The notes under the pieces: model-generated
Databases searched by the model: none
Told to the model about the DNA's origin: nothing
Seen by the model: only the letters and a program-made list of their open reading frames with translations
Position numbers and translations under genes: made by a program
Part shown: positions 40,463-52,979 of the stretch, piece after piece
Numbering within the stretch: the first letter of the stretch is position 1
Layout: the number at the start of each line of letters is the position of its first letter
Assembly (NCBI RefSeq): GCF_902362185.1
Contig: NC_044499.1
Location: forward strand, 46,755,815-46,819,814
Direction: 5' to 3'
Length of the DNA: 64,000 bases
Origin: Chanos chanos
Taxonomy: Eukaryota; Chordata; Actinopteri; Gonorynchiformes; Chanidae

Positions 40463-41440
40463 CTTCCTCTTGTGACATGAGAAGACTGATTGTGTTGAGA
40501 GGCTCACCATTAAACTTCTTTAACTGAAAACTCTTTACAGAAACAATGTGTATCCCTTCCACTGATGTTCTTGGCAAAAATTCAAATGTCCATCTAAATT
40601 CTCTCAAAGAAAGTACAGTTCAGAACTTGAGTTTGACAAGATGTGGCAGCTAAAAGGATAAGTTTGAGTAATGAGCTTGATTTCCAGGCCCAAAAATTCA
40701 AATGATACTTTTGCCAAACACTGGGAAGGTGATAGAAAAGAAATAGAAATTTAACACTTTCTGACAGACTCTTTAACTATGAGCATGTGCATGTGTAGGC
40801 TACGAGCATCTCCAGTAATATTTTCATACGATTTTCTCGGACTGTCTGTGTGAAGGACGGATGAACACACTTGTATAAGTTTGAAAACAGTGGTAAAACT
40901 GATATATCTTTCTGTAAAAAGTAAAAAATAATGGTTTGAAACAAGCATACAATGCTTTTTCTATGTGCTTTTTTAAAATTTAAAAAGACTTTCCAAATCA
41001 GCTGAAATATTACATGAGATATTACCTAACATTTTACAAAAAATGTACAAACCAAAGCTGTTGTAAAGAGTTTTTTTTTAAGAAAAGACTCTAAGTTTTG
41101 CTTAGAAACTTAAAAATTTACTACCTTGCCAAAGCTTAAGACTTGATATATTAGTGGATACGAGCTTAAATCACAATGCTTTCTTGTTTTGCAAATTCAT
41201 CAGGCGGTGAAAAATAGCACATAAGTTAAAAATAAACATGTGGCTTGAAGTAAAATGACAAAATCACACTCTTCCAAAGAAAGGTCAGACAATAAGGAAT
41301 TTTAACATAATAGGGAAGCATCTAGGTTTTTCCTTTTTGTATTGCTGTTTTCTTCATGATGCAATCAGCTGAGACCAAAAAATTCCGTTTTTAAAAGTCT
41401 TCCAGAGAACCATTGCTGTGAAAATGACAAAAGCAGTTCA
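40463..41440. other. Crystallin spacer 3-4, right part
   Basis: AT-rich DNA without a recognisable gene. Its right half matches DNA before gene 3 (for example the AGGTTTTTCCT and TTCCGTTTTTAAAAGTC boxes). Confidence 0.45.
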
Positions 41441-41445
41441 TCTCT

Positions 41446-41550
41446 AAAAAAGCCTCTGTTCCAAGTTGCTTGGTCAGGAATTGACAACAATGGAGACAAT
41501 GTATTCTTTGAGTCTGGTCCACTATAAAAGTAAGGGTTTCAGCAGCCAAA
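41446..41550 (+). promoter_or_regulatory. Crystallin gene 4 core promoter
   Basis: Shared block with TTGCTTGGTCAGGAATTGAC and TATAAAAG at 41523-41530, followed by the CCAAAGGTCAGTGTGTTCAC leader shared with genes 3, 8 and 9. Confidence 0.8.
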
Positions 41551-41599
41551 GGTCAGTGTGTTCACAGCATCTCTAACCAGAGGAGCAAACATCACAACC

Positions 41600-42409
41600 A
41601 TGACCATGGGAAAGGTGAGCTCTATGACAACCTGCACTTCTCCACATCAAAAGAGATGAATACTATTTCAAACTCTTATGGATATTTTTGACAGAGTATT
41701 TTTTCACACTTCAGTTTTTACACAGCTTGTACTAAGTAAATAAACTGATACCTTTCAATGTATTTCCAGATTATCTTTTACGAGGAGAGGAACTTTCAGG
41801 GTCGCTCCTATGAGTGCATGAGCGACTGTGCTGACATGCACTCCTACATGAGCCGTTGCCACTCATGTAGGGTGGAGAGCGGTTGCTTCATGGTTTATGA
41901 CCGTCCAAACTACATGGGAAACCAGTACTTCATGAGGAGGGGCGAGTATGCTGACTACATGAATATGTTTGGATGGAATAACTGCATCAGGTCCTCGCGC
42001 ATGATCCCCATGGTAAGCTCAACAGGGTAATTTGATCAGGCTTTATGAAAAAGAACTTTACTTTCAAGTTGTGGGTCTACAATAATAAAATGTGAATATT
42101 AATGCCATTTGTATATTTGTTCCCTGACAGCACCGAGGATCCTATAGAATGAGGATCTATGAGAGAGAGAACTTCGGAGGTCACATGCATGAGTGCATGG
42201 ATGACTGTGACTGCATTATGGACCGCTACCACATGTCCCATTGTATGTCCTGCCATGTTATGGATGGCCACTGGCTCATGTATGAGCACCCCCACTACAG
42301 AGGCAGAATGTGGTACTTTGGACCTGGAGAGTACAGGAACTTCAGCAGCATGGGATATGGCAACATGAGATTCATGAGCATGAGGCGTATCATGGATTCC
42401 TTTTACTAA
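41600..42409 (+). CDS. crygm2d: Gamma-M crystallin, gene 4 of the array
   Basis: Exons are 41600-41614 (MTMGK), 41770-42012 and 42131-42409, giving 178 residues. Exon 2 encodes the same protein sequence as gene 3. Exon 3 differs in reading [11 protein letters not shown] where the other eight genes have DCESFMDRY or DCDSFMDRY, so it gains a cysteine and swaps Phe for Ile in the third Greek key. It also has MWYFGPGEY instead of MMYFGPGEY, giving three Trp. The 3' UTR carries the perfect 12-base palindrome TGATGATCATCA and AATAAA at 42462-42467. It is the closest match to the inverted fragment lying upstream at 40285-40462. Confidence 0.95.
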
Positions 42410-42549
42410 ATAGTTCATTTAGAAAAAAAGTTGATCTCTTGATGATCATCATCAGATTTTCAATAAAGTCTGTTACTCCATTTTTCTTGAGAGTTGTGTG
42501 GTGTCTTATCTGCTAAGATTTTAACGAGGAATGATACTCTTTTAGGATA

Positions 42550-43984
42550 TGTTATAAAATTCATGTGCACATTTCAAGAATTGTCCTGAGTAAACCCAGT
42601 ACTTCATTCAAAAACTTTTTCAGCTCAGTTAAATTCCCATCAGTTAAATCACAAGCCAATCACGTATATATCTAAAATGATTTTTTTGAATTACTCTTAA
42701 ATCAGTTTAATGATGAGCCTCTCAAGACAATCAGTCCTCTATTGTCAGAAGTTAGAAAACTCAAAAGCCCTGACATTATTCATATAAGTTACATGAAAAG
42801 GTAAATTTAGGTGTCATTTTGTCCATTACAGTTTTGGGGCTTCGGAGGGCACAGGCCACACTGGAGATTTGATTGGCCATTCCGGATGCCATCCAAAAAT
42901 CGTAGTCTATGATTGGCCATCAACCAGGTCGAAAGCAGGACTGCCACCCTTGAATGAATCAGTGCTCCACTTGGGCCACCCCAGTCAAAAAAGTCTAGAA
43001 TCGCCACTGTCCTTAATGTACTTAACTGTGGGAACAACTTCAAACTGTGAAACTGCAGTAAAGGTCTTCTTTAGCAATTGATCTGATCAGTTCCTTCACT
43101 GGAATTGCCTCCATTTGGAGGGAAGGTAAACCGTTCAAAAAAAGTGCATCTAATAAGGGTATTTACATGCCTGGTAACAAGCAAATCCAGCAGCAATACC
43201 TTTCAACTGTAATACCTTACAGTTATACTAACCGCAATAAAATCAGAAGTGTAGTTACATCAGTGAATCAGATGATTAAAGTTAATTAAAGCCAAATATC
43301 TTGATATGTCTCATATAGTCACTTATATACACACCTATATTGTCATTTCATTTGGAATAGACACAAAAGTTGACTCATTTAATTTAACTATATGCTTGTC
43401 CTATGTTTAAATGAGATGTTTAAACGCAGTCTTACTCGCAATGTAATTTAACAAGTAGGGAACCTATTATGAACAACTCAACGTTGAAGCAATGTTCACC
43501 ATTTTAAGTATAGTTTAATACTACACTGTCTCGTAAAACCTTACAGTTACAGGAACAACAAAGAAATATATTTCAATGCAATGAAATTAAACAATTATAT
43601 TTAAAACTTCCAAATGAATACACAGTGACTGACGACAAATGTGACCACTCTGGACTAACATAAGAGTGAATGAAGACAACGTTAGCATTAAATGTCATAT
43701 CTTTGAACAGTATGCTGATCAGCAGTTGTACTTCAGAGTAAAATCAGAAGGCTACGACGGCTTTTTCTTTGCTACACTGCATGTACAATAGTAGCTTTTG
43801 ACATTCCACTTTTTGATATGCCACAATAGCAGCTTTGATATGCCACTTCTTTTTATTACTTTTTTCTTATTTATCTTTTTATTATTATTATTCATCTGCA
43901 TGGGCTGGTGTGCATATGTGTGTGTGTGTGTGTGAGCGTGTGTGTGTGGGTGTGTGCGCATGTATGGAATGTTAGATGACCAGT
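42550..43984. other. Crystallin spacer 4-5, left part
   Basis: AT-rich spacer with one GC-richer patch at about 42830-43030 that looks like an inserted repeat. I cannot assign its family, and it has no visible ends. A GT-rich microsatellite follows at 43912-43960. Confidence 0.4.
43912..43960 (+). repeat. (GT)n microsatellite
   Basis: An interrupted GT dinucleotide run of about 49 bases. It accounts for the artificial His/Thr-rich frame on the minus strand. Confidence 0.9.
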
Positions 43985-44056
43985 TTCAGGAGCTGCACAA
44001 CAAATTTTGTTGTATGATAATGTGCAATGACAATAAAGGCATTCTGTTCTATTCTA
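43985..44056 (+). mobile_element. Short 3' tail of an L2-like LINE
   Basis: The sequence TGTGCAATGACAATAAAGGC followed by an ATTCT repeat is typical of the 3' end of fish L2-type LINEs and related SINE tails. Only the tail is visible. The preceding GT run may belong to the same insertion. Confidence 0.5.
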
Positions 44057-45550
44057 TATTACACAGTACCAATCACACACAAGTTATTTCTGGTCCAAAT
44101 TGCAGAGACAACCTGTAATAAAAGAATTCTTTTTGGTGACGCTAAAGTCACAGGCAAAGGCTCGAATACCCATGCCAAACTTTTCAGAGATATTACAGTT
44201 CAGAAAGCTGTTATACAGAGATGAGATGCATGTAGGATTGATTGCTCTATGAAAAGCACAGAGAATATTTTTCATTCAACTGCAGACAAAGTTGCCAGTC
44301 CCCCAGACCTTGATGTAAATTCCTCATCTCTCCAGCAGAACTTTCTATTTCACTGGTGTCTCCTAAGACTCCAAGAGTCTCATTAAATCTTCAGCTTGCC
44401 GAAGCAACAGTGAGTGTGTTCATAAGAATGGTATATGAATTAAAAATCGAACTAAATAAAATATGTTTGTAATAGTGTGCACTGACCAGGTATTTTGTCC
44501 CCTAATAGTCTCTCTTCCTCATCCAGCCCCCAACTCTCTCATAACTCTCTTGCATGACAAAACAGCAGCTGGCCTCAACTGTATGTGATGGATAATAAAT
44601 AAATAGATAATTAAACAGCAAATGATCACACAAAAGCGACTTAAGCAAAATTTTGGGTAATTTCAAATACAATCCTGATATATCATTGAGTAAAAGGAAT
44701 AACAGTCTGCACTTTGCAACAATTAAATACCTCTTCCAAGGTTGATGATAATAATCGTGTTTTTTTAAAAAAAAAGTTTCAATCATAGTGTTGTAAAAAA
44801 TATTAAAGCGAACCAGAGGCTTTGTAATGAAGATCACTTAAAGGAAAGATGAATAACATTAATTTTACCATATCTCCCCCTCTACTTCCACTGGACCAGA
44901 AATGGATTTATTTAAGCAGTAACAGACTATGTATACCTATTTATCATTCAGTGTCTGTCAGTTGAGAGGATTGTTTCATCCCAACTACCTAGTGTAACTA
45001 TGGGTATTTTAAGAAAGAAATACTTAAATTCCAAATGTTTGAACTGTTGTTCCTCAATAAGCTTATTGAGGAGGAAACATTTCAACAAATGGATGAATAC
45101 GAATATCCAGAGATGTGACCTTCCTCTGGTCCATCATTTAAAAATTCATGACTTAACCCTTTTCTGTATGTATCACATAGCACCTGCCTGTCATGAAACA
45201 AACATGTCTCTTACATGTCTCAAGATATTTTACATAGACAAATTGACATATCAGTGCATGGTGAGCTTGTGATTTGGTTAGCAAGTTGACATAAGAAGGT
45301 TTCGATTTGTCTCTGTTCATAACAGCCTGTCATTCTACAATCTATACAAAAATTTGTATAGCCATTTTACTGAACCCTGGGGTGGTGAAACAGAGGAACA
45401 GAATGTTCTTACATATTTACATACATACTTACATATTTACTAACTCGCTAAAGCTGCGTTAGCAATGTGGGCTAGAATTTTTGCTATTGTATTCTTCATG
45501 ATACTATGAAACCTAAATTCTATTTTTAAAAGTCTTCCAAAAGCGGTTCA
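44057..45550. other. Crystallin spacer 4-5, right part
   Basis: AT-rich duplicated spacer. Near 44985-45040 it contains a copy of the TTTTAAGAAAG/AATACT box that, in the spacer before gene 8, is the 3' end of a Tc1 transposase. The block at about 45325 (AACAGCCTGTCATTCTA) recurs before genes 7 and 8. No gene is seen. Confidence 0.5.
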
Positions 45551-45554
45551 ACAT

Positions 45555-45655
45555 GAAAAAGCCTCTGTTCCATGTTGCTTGGTCAGGAATTGACAACAAT
45601 GGAGACCATGTATTCTTTAGGTCTGGTCCACTATAAAAGTAAAGGTTTCACTGGT
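45555..45655 (+). promoter_or_regulatory. Crystallin gene 5 core promoter
   Basis: Shared block with TTGCTTGGTCAGGAATTGAC and TATAAAAG at 45632-45639. The leader is the GGATGTCAGAGTATCTAC type shared with genes 1, 6 and 7. Confidence 0.8.
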
Positions 45656-45709
45656 CAGGATGTCAGAGTATCTACGGCATCTCTAGCTAGAGGAGCAAAT
45701 ATCACAACC

Positions 45710-46502
45710 ATGACCATGGGAAAGGTGAGATATGACATCCCTCACTTCATTATGAAAAATTGTACATGAATATTTGCATTCTGATTGATGTTGTGGTTTG
45801 TTTGATTTTTGAAACTATTGTTTTGTTCACTTTTTACAAAATTGGAAAAGTAATAACTTGAAATGTATTTCCAGATTATCTTTTATGAGGAGAAGAACTT
45901 TCAGGGTCGCTCCTATGAGTGTATGGGCGACTGTGCTGACATGCACTCCTACCTGAGGCACTGCCACTCCTGTAGGGTGGAGAGCGGCTGCTTTATGGTT
46001 TACGACCAGACAAACTACATGGGAAACCAGTACTTCATGAGGAGGGGCGAGTATGGTGACTACATGAATATGTTTGGATGGAATAACAGCATCAGGTCCT
46101 GGCGCATGATCCCCATGGTGAGCTTATGTGTTTTATCTAGTTATACTTTAGAAAAAGAACGTGGGCCCACAACGTAATAATAAAATGTGAATATTAATAC
46201 TTTTTATACTTGTTCTTCAACAGTACCGAGGATCCTACAGAATGAGGATCTACGAGAGAGAGAACTTCGGAGGTCAAATGTATGACTGCATGGATGACTG
46301 TGAGTCATTCATGGACCGCTACCACATGTCTCATTGCATGTCCTGCCACGTTATGGATGGCCACTGGCTCATGTATGAGCACCCTCACTACAGAGGCAGG
46401 ATGTGGTACTTTGGACCTGGAGAGTACAGGAACTTCAGCAGCATGGGATATGGCAACATGAGATTCATGAGCATGAGGCGTATCATGCATTCCTTTTACT
46501 AA
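45710..46502 (+). CDS. crygm2d: Gamma-M crystallin, gene 5 of the array
   Basis: Exons are 45710-45724 (MTMGK), 45875-46117 and 46224-46502, giving 178 residues. This is the first gene of the second subfamily: [46 protein letters not shown] and an MHSFY end. It has four Trp (FGWNN, RSWRM, DGHW, MWYFG). It reads SYLRHCHSC where genes 6-9 have SYLKHCHSC, and WNNSIRSW with Ser for Cys, as in genes 6 and 9. Exon 3 begins with Tyr as in gene 1. AATAAA is at 46561-46566. The intron 2 donor (ATG then GTGAGC) continues as an open frame, but the acceptor is clear. Confidence 0.95.
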
Positions 46503-46599
46503 ATAATTAATTTAGTAAAATATATGATTGTCATTTGATGATCGTTAAGAAAGGATCTTCAATAAAGTGTGTTACTCAATTTTAATTAAGAGTTGTGTG

Positions 46600-49150
46600 C
46601 TTTATTACCTGCTAAAAAATTATTTTGTCTGTCTCTCCCTGGATGCTCCATTCAGTAGCTGCCATGACACTACAATAAGTGGAAAGTGTGTTGACTCTGT
46701 TAATTCTGTTGACTTATATCATGACATTATGGATAGTTTACTGAATGATCCTGAGTAAATGTGGCACCTCACACAAAAACTATTTCAACATAAATTCATC
46801 ACAAGATGATTACATACACATCTTAAATGATTTTTCTGAAGTGCTCTATCAGTTTGAATGGGTTGTTGCAACAAGCAACTGTTCCACTGCTATCAATACA
46901 AAAGAAAAATCCCATTGTCCTTATGAGTTTAATGAACAGTTCAGTTTAGGGCTGATGCAGACCATTAGTATTTTAGTGTTCCTGGTCATTTAAACTAAGT
47001 ACAACACTACATGTATCCTGTCATGACTGTTTGATAATTTGTTCTCAAATAAAGACAGCCACACTGTTCAAGAACATGAAAATGCAAAATGCAAAATTCG
47101 TTTAAGTTCTAATTAAGGTAGAGAATGCACTCTTACAAAAATAATAGAAATGTCGGCGTATTTCCGTCTTGCTCATAAAGAGATTCCGAATATGTATAAG
47201 TGCAAACTAGAAAGCAAATCAGGCATCAACAGTCCTCGTTGACAGAACACTTAAGCTACTAACAGGTTGACAAAAATATGACAAGAAATGAAGATGGCTC
47301 AATCAGTTAAACAAGCCCTTCATTAAAGCCAAAAAATCAGGGTATATATTATAAAATTAGTTAATTGCTTCATTTGAAAAAGACACAAGAGTTCACATAA
47401 TTCAGTTAACTGTACACTTCTTCAACATTCAATTTTAGGTTTAAAAAAAGGTTTTCCCTGCAATACAAGTGATTATGTTTGGGATAATTTGGCAAACAGC
47501 TGATTAGCGCAGAAAGGCTTACCACTTAAAATACATCTCATTCATTCCAGGAATATTTTCCATGTCACATAGATTTGCCCATTGAAGTTCTACCAGCATG
47601 GTTAAAAATTTCCAAATGCATACACTTAAGACTTGAATCCATGTCACAGTATGGACAACAAATGCCATCAGACAAAAGTGAATGGGGAGCAGACGAGAAC
47701 AATTTAAGATACCATAAACCCTAAAAGTCATAGCCTATAACTGAAGACCATGTTGAAAAGATGGGCTATCCTGAAGTAAAATCAGTTTTCTTTACTTCCA
47801 CTGCATCAGCCAGGGGACATTACACGATATCCTCAATCTATTTCTGCGCCGAGGAGCAGAGAAGTCCTGGAATAAAAGTACTCTTCATAGTGATAATACA
47901 TGTCTCCTTATAGTGTCCACAGCAAATATTAAAGTATCCATCTAAAATCTACAACAGAAATTACAGATCAGAGGATCTATATGGTGCATGTTGGGCTGAT
48001 CTTTACAGCTTGGTGAACAAGACAGGTGATTTTTCACTGACCTACAGCCCATCAAAGTAATGCTGGTCCTATTGCAATGAGAATGACGCAAAACTCAAAT
48101 CTGCTCACAAAATATGTCAGTATCTGCAATTTTAGCGAACAAATAATCATTTTGACTCCAAATAAAATAGGAGCATCTGACTTTGAGGTAAATTCTGTCT
48201 ATGTCGCTAAAGACATCAAAGTAAACTTGTGCATCTGTGATGAAGAGTGCTTAAAGGAAAAAAGAAAAACATTCATCTTTATTTACACCTCAATTTCATC
48301 TGGATCCAAAAATAATTTGTATGGATCAAAAACAGAATTCCCAATGTATTCCTGTATCTCTGTCAATGTCTGCACAACCTGAATGGACTCTTCATCCCAA
48401 CTATATGGCTAAAGAATTGACTTTCTAAGAAAGCAATACTTAAATTACAGGTAGGACATGAATTCCAAGAAAGTACTTCTTGTAGGTGAAACACTTGGCT
48501 GAATATGAATATTCAAAGGTGTGATACACCTAATCTTAATCTCAAAGCAAGTACACACGATTTTATCATTTATGTAAATGGCCAATCTTTCAGTTTCTAA
48601 GCAATAATCATTAAAAACATATCACAACAATTTGGACAATTCTCAGACAACACCATTAATAAGCACTAGCCATCTTAAATATGAGGTATTACATCGAATA
48701 CTCAAAACATTGGCTATAAAAAGAGTGTATATTAAAAAAAAACACACACACACCCCCTAGAGGCACACAGTGGTATGAGAACATACTTAACTGACATATT
48801 CTGAGAAACACACGTATTTACTATATTGCTAAAGTAATCTGCCTGAGAAAATTAGTGGACTAAAATTATGAGCTATTATATTGGTTATGTTTTTGCAAAC
48901 TCATCAGACATTGAATATTAAGACAGACAAAAAACATGTATGGTCCAAAATAAACTTTAGATGGATCCTCACCAAATAAATAGTACAATGTGAAATTTTC
49001 TAGCAAAGAATACATGTCAGATGGGCAGTTGCAGGTAAATTCTTCATGAACAAGGAAATATCCAGGTTTTTGCTATTGTTATGGCTGCTTTTTTTAACAA
49101 TACTATGAATCCAAAAATTCTATTTTTAAGTCTTCCAAAAGCAGTTAAAC
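46600..49150. other. Crystallin spacer 5-6
   Basis: AT-rich duplicated DNA closely similar to the spacer between genes 6 and 7. Both contain the TGACAAAAATATGACAAG box, the CTGTATCTCTGTCAATGTCT box and the TTTCTAAGAAAGCAATACTT remnant. No gene is seen, and the open frame at 48077-48382 has no family resemblance. Confidence 0.5.
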
Positions 49151-49153
49151 CCT

Positions 49154-49255
49154 GAAAAAGCCTCTGTTCCATGTTGCTTGGTCAGGAACTGATAACAATG
49201 GGGGCCGTGTATTCTTTAGGTCTGGTCCCCTATAAAAGTAAGGGTTTCAGCAGCC
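49154..49255 (+). promoter_or_regulatory. Crystallin gene 6 core promoter
   Basis: Shared block with TTGCTTGGTCAGGAACTGAT and TATAAAAG at 49231-49238, preceded by CCCC rather than the usual CCAC. Leader of the GGATGTCAGTGTATCTAC type. Confidence 0.8.
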
Positions 49256-49308
49256 TGGATGTCAGTGTATCTACAGCATCTCTATCCAGAGGAGCAAACG
49301 TCACAGCC

Positions 49309-50119
49309 ATGACCATGGGAAAGGTAAACTCCATAAAATCCTTCACCTCTCTATGACAATGTTTTATCAGAATATGTATTATTTTTATGGATACTGTGGT
49401 TTGTTTGAGTGTTGTCAGTTTTCTTTTAAACAAATTTTATAAAATAAATTAACCAGTGACTTGAAATGTATTTCTAGATTATCTTTTACGAGGAGAAGAA
49501 CTTTCAGGGTCGCTCCTATGAGTGTATGGGAGACTGTGCTGACATGCACTCCTACCTGAAGCACTGCCACTCCTGTAGGGTGGAGAGCGGCTGCTTTATG
49601 GTTTACGACCAGACAAACTACATGGGAAACCAGTACTTCATGAGGAGGGGCGAGTATGGTGACTACATGAATATGTTTGGATGGAATAACAGCATCAGGT
49701 CCTGGCGCATGATCCCCATGGTGAGCTCATCAGAGTACTTTGGTTATTCTTTATAGAAAAGATGTTTACCAGCTGTGAGTCTACAAAGTAAAGAATAAAT
49801 TGTAATTGTTAATATGACATGTACCTTTGTTCCTCAACAGCACCGAGGATCCTACAGAATGAGGATCTACGAGAGAGAGAACTTCGGAGGTCAAATGTAT
49901 GACTGCATGGATGATTGTGAGTCATTCATGGACCGCTACCACATGTCTCATTGCATGTCCTGTCATGTGATGGATGGTCACTGGCTCATGTATGAGCACC
50001 CTCACTACAGAGGCAGAATGTGGTACTTTGGACCTGGAGAGTACAGGAACTTCAGCAGCATGGGATATGGCAACATGAGATTCATGAGCATGAGGCGTAT
50101 CATGCATTCCTTTTACTAA
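49309..50119 (+). CDS. crygm2d: Gamma-M crystallin, gene 6 of the array
   Basis: Exons are 49309-49323 (MTMGK), 49478-49720 and 49841-50119, giving 178 residues of the second subfamily with four Trp. The protein nearly matches gene 5 but has KHCHSC, and exon 3 begins with His. The coding part looks fully functional. The 3' flank is the exception: where the other eight genes have AATAAA 50-60 bases after the stop, this one reads CTCATTAACAAATGAG, and about ten to fifteen bases around the signal are missing. No AATAAA appears in the next 280 bases. Output of this gene may therefore be reduced or may use a distant or variant signal. Confidence 0.93.
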
Positions 50120-50199
50120 ATCATTAATTCATTAAAATAATGATTTTGCATTTGATGATCATTAACAACAGGTCTCATTAACAAATGAGAGTTGTGTGC

Positions 50200-52820
50200 T
50201 TTATTATCTTCTAAAACATATCTGGATACTCCCTTCAATAACTTCTATGATACTACAATAAGTAGTAAGTCTAATGATACTTAAATCTGCTGACTTACAT
50301 TCTGGAATTATGGACAATTTATTGAATGATTCTGAGTAAACTGGCACCTTACACAAGACAATCACATACATGTATGTTGTCAAATACCAAAAACAACAGT
50401 GTACAAGAATGAGAAAAAGTCAAAATGCACAATTCATACAAGGTCTGATTTAGCTACTGAAACCATTCTTATAAATACATATATTAAAAGTGTTGATAGA
50501 TGGCTGGGGTATGGCTTTAGTGAATCCCTAATTGAATTGACAATGAGAAAAACTTTAAGGTACCTAATTACAGTAAAAGTTCTCTTTAATATATAACCTA
50601 TTTATATCCATCACATGCATGCTAGCATATTTCCATCTAGCTCATATCTAAATGGTTCTGAATATGTGTACATGCCAACTGGCAAGCAAATCAGGCATCA
50701 GTAGTCGTCATTGGCAGAACACTTAAGCTACTAACAGGTTGACAAAAATATGACAAGAAATGAAGATGGCTCAATCAGTTAATCAAGCACTTCGTTAAAG
50801 TCCAAAGAATCAGGGTATATGTCATAAGATGAGTTCATTGCTTTGGAAAAGACACAAGAGGTCACATAACTAAGTTAACTGTACACCTCTTCCCCTTCCA
50901 CTCATGGGTTTAAAAATTTTTTTCCCTGCGATACAAGTGATTATGTAGGGATAATTTGGCAAACAACTCACGAAACCACACGAAACACATCTCGTTCAGT
51001 CCAGCAATACTTCCATCCTCAAATACAAGCTGATATGGAAAATAATTTAACAACTGACAACAAATACCATCAGACAAAAGTGACAGACCAGCAAATGTAG
51101 ACAACTTTAGGAACCACAGTGCTAAATGTCATATAATTGAACACTGTGTTGATCATCTGTGACTTTCTGAGGTGAAATCAGTTTGTGAGAGCACACTTCT
51201 TTTGTATCACTTCCACTGCACAACTAGGGTACATTACACAATACTTACCCTTAAGCCACTTCCACTTTGAGGATGAGGAGAAAGGACTTGTAATAGAAGA
51301 ATTCTTTTTAGTAACTACATATATTCATCCTAATAATGAAGTCCAAAGCAAATAGTCAAATATCCATCTCAAATCTATCAGAGAAATTACACATCAAAAG
51401 ATCTATTTAGTGCATATTGCACTGATCTCTACAGCTTGCTGAACAAGATCATACAGTTTTTTTCATTGGGCTATGGAGCATCCAGGGAAATATTTACCAA
51501 ATTACAAGGAGAATAAGGCAGAATCCAAATTCTGCTCAGAAAACAGGCCAGCAATCTCGGCAAACAAATATCCATTATGATGGAGAATAAAACAAGTAGA
51601 TCAGACCTTGAAGTAAAATTCGTATTTTTATGTGTAGCAAAAGACATCAAATCAAACTTGCACATCTGTGATGAACAGTGGTTAAAGGAACAATGAAAAT
51701 CATTCATCTTCATTTAAATCCCTATTTCCCCTGAATCAGAAAAGAGTTAATATGAATCAGAAACAGAATTCCATATGTATTCCTGTATCTCTGTCAATGT
51801 CTGCACAATGTGAGTGGACTCATCATCGCAACTACATGGTGTAGAAATTGATTTCTTAAGAAAGCAATACTAAAATTACATGTATTCCAAGAAGGCATTT
51901 ACTGTGGGTAAAGGACTTCACCAAATGGCTTAATATGGATATTCAAAAGTGTGACACACCTTAATGTTGTCTATCATCTTAAAACTCTTGACCAAGGCCA
52001 TCACAGCACTAGTCACATAGCACCTTAGCCTTATGTAACAAACATCTCCAAAATATCTCAAAATATTTTATGCAGACTTACTGATATATCAGTGTATGGT
52101 GAACTTAGTTATTTTATTTTGGAAGTTGATATAACAAGGTAGAGATTAGAATCTTTCCATAACAGCCTGTCATTCTATAATCTATGCAAAAACTGCAAAA
52201 AGTAGTGAGAGGGAACTCTTCAAAACACGTAAACACTTTTTTTAGCAATATAAATGGCTGATCTTTCAGTTTCTAAGCAGTTACCAATGGAAAACTATTA
52301 CAATGCTTTGGACCGTTCTCACACAGCACCGTTTACAAACAATCATGACAAAAAATGATAAATCATCTCATTTACAGGGTATTAAATCAGATAATCCAAA
52401 CAAATGCTGCAAAGGGAATGACTGACAAACCCTACAAGCAGACACTGACATTAGCACACACTTAACTTACATGTGTTGAAAAGCACACACGTTTACTACC
52501 TTGCCAAAGTAAGCTGCCTCAGCAAAATAGTAGATTATAAGAACAAGATATAACAACAGTTACTTTTTTTCATTGGGCAATGACAGATGAGACAGACTAA
52601 AAGAAACATATTTGATCTAAAATTGTCTTTTGATGAATTTTTACCCCAAAAACGAATAAAGTCAAATTTTCTTGCAAAGAATAAAAGTCAGATGGGCATT
52701 TGCAGGCCAATTCTTCAATAACAAGGAAATATCTCGTTTTTGCAATTGTTGTTGTTGGTCTTATCCTCACAATACCATGAATCCAAAAATTCTATTTTTA
52801 AGTCTCCAAAAAGCTGTTCA
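50200..52820. other. Crystallin spacer 6-7
   Basis: AT-rich spacer homologous to spacer 5-6 over most of its length. It has the TTTCTTAAGAAAGCAATACT remnant at about 51850-51880 and the AACAGCCTGTCATTCTATAA box at about 52160. No gene is seen. Confidence 0.5.
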
Positions 52821-52825
52821 ACCCT

Positions 52826-52925
52826 AAAAAAGCCTCTGTTCCAAGTTGCTACGTCAGGAAATGACAACAATGAGACCATGTATTCTGTAGGTCTGGTCCA
52901 CTATAAAAGTAAGGGTTTCAGCAGC
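52826..52925 (+). promoter_or_regulatory. Crystallin gene 7 core promoter
   Basis: Shared block, but the conserved TTGCTTGGTCAGG reads TTGCTACGTCAGG here. This is the only copy altered in that core apart from gene 1. TATAAAAG is at 52902-52909. Leader of the GGATGTCAGTGTATCTAC type. Confidence 0.8.
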
Positions 52926-52979
52926 CTGGATGTCAGTGTATCTACAGCATCTCTAACCAGAGGAGCAAACATCACAACC

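Noticed and set aside
42830-43030. GC-richer patch resembling an inserted transposon
   Set aside because: No inverted ends, target duplication or coding motif could be seen, so no family was assigned.
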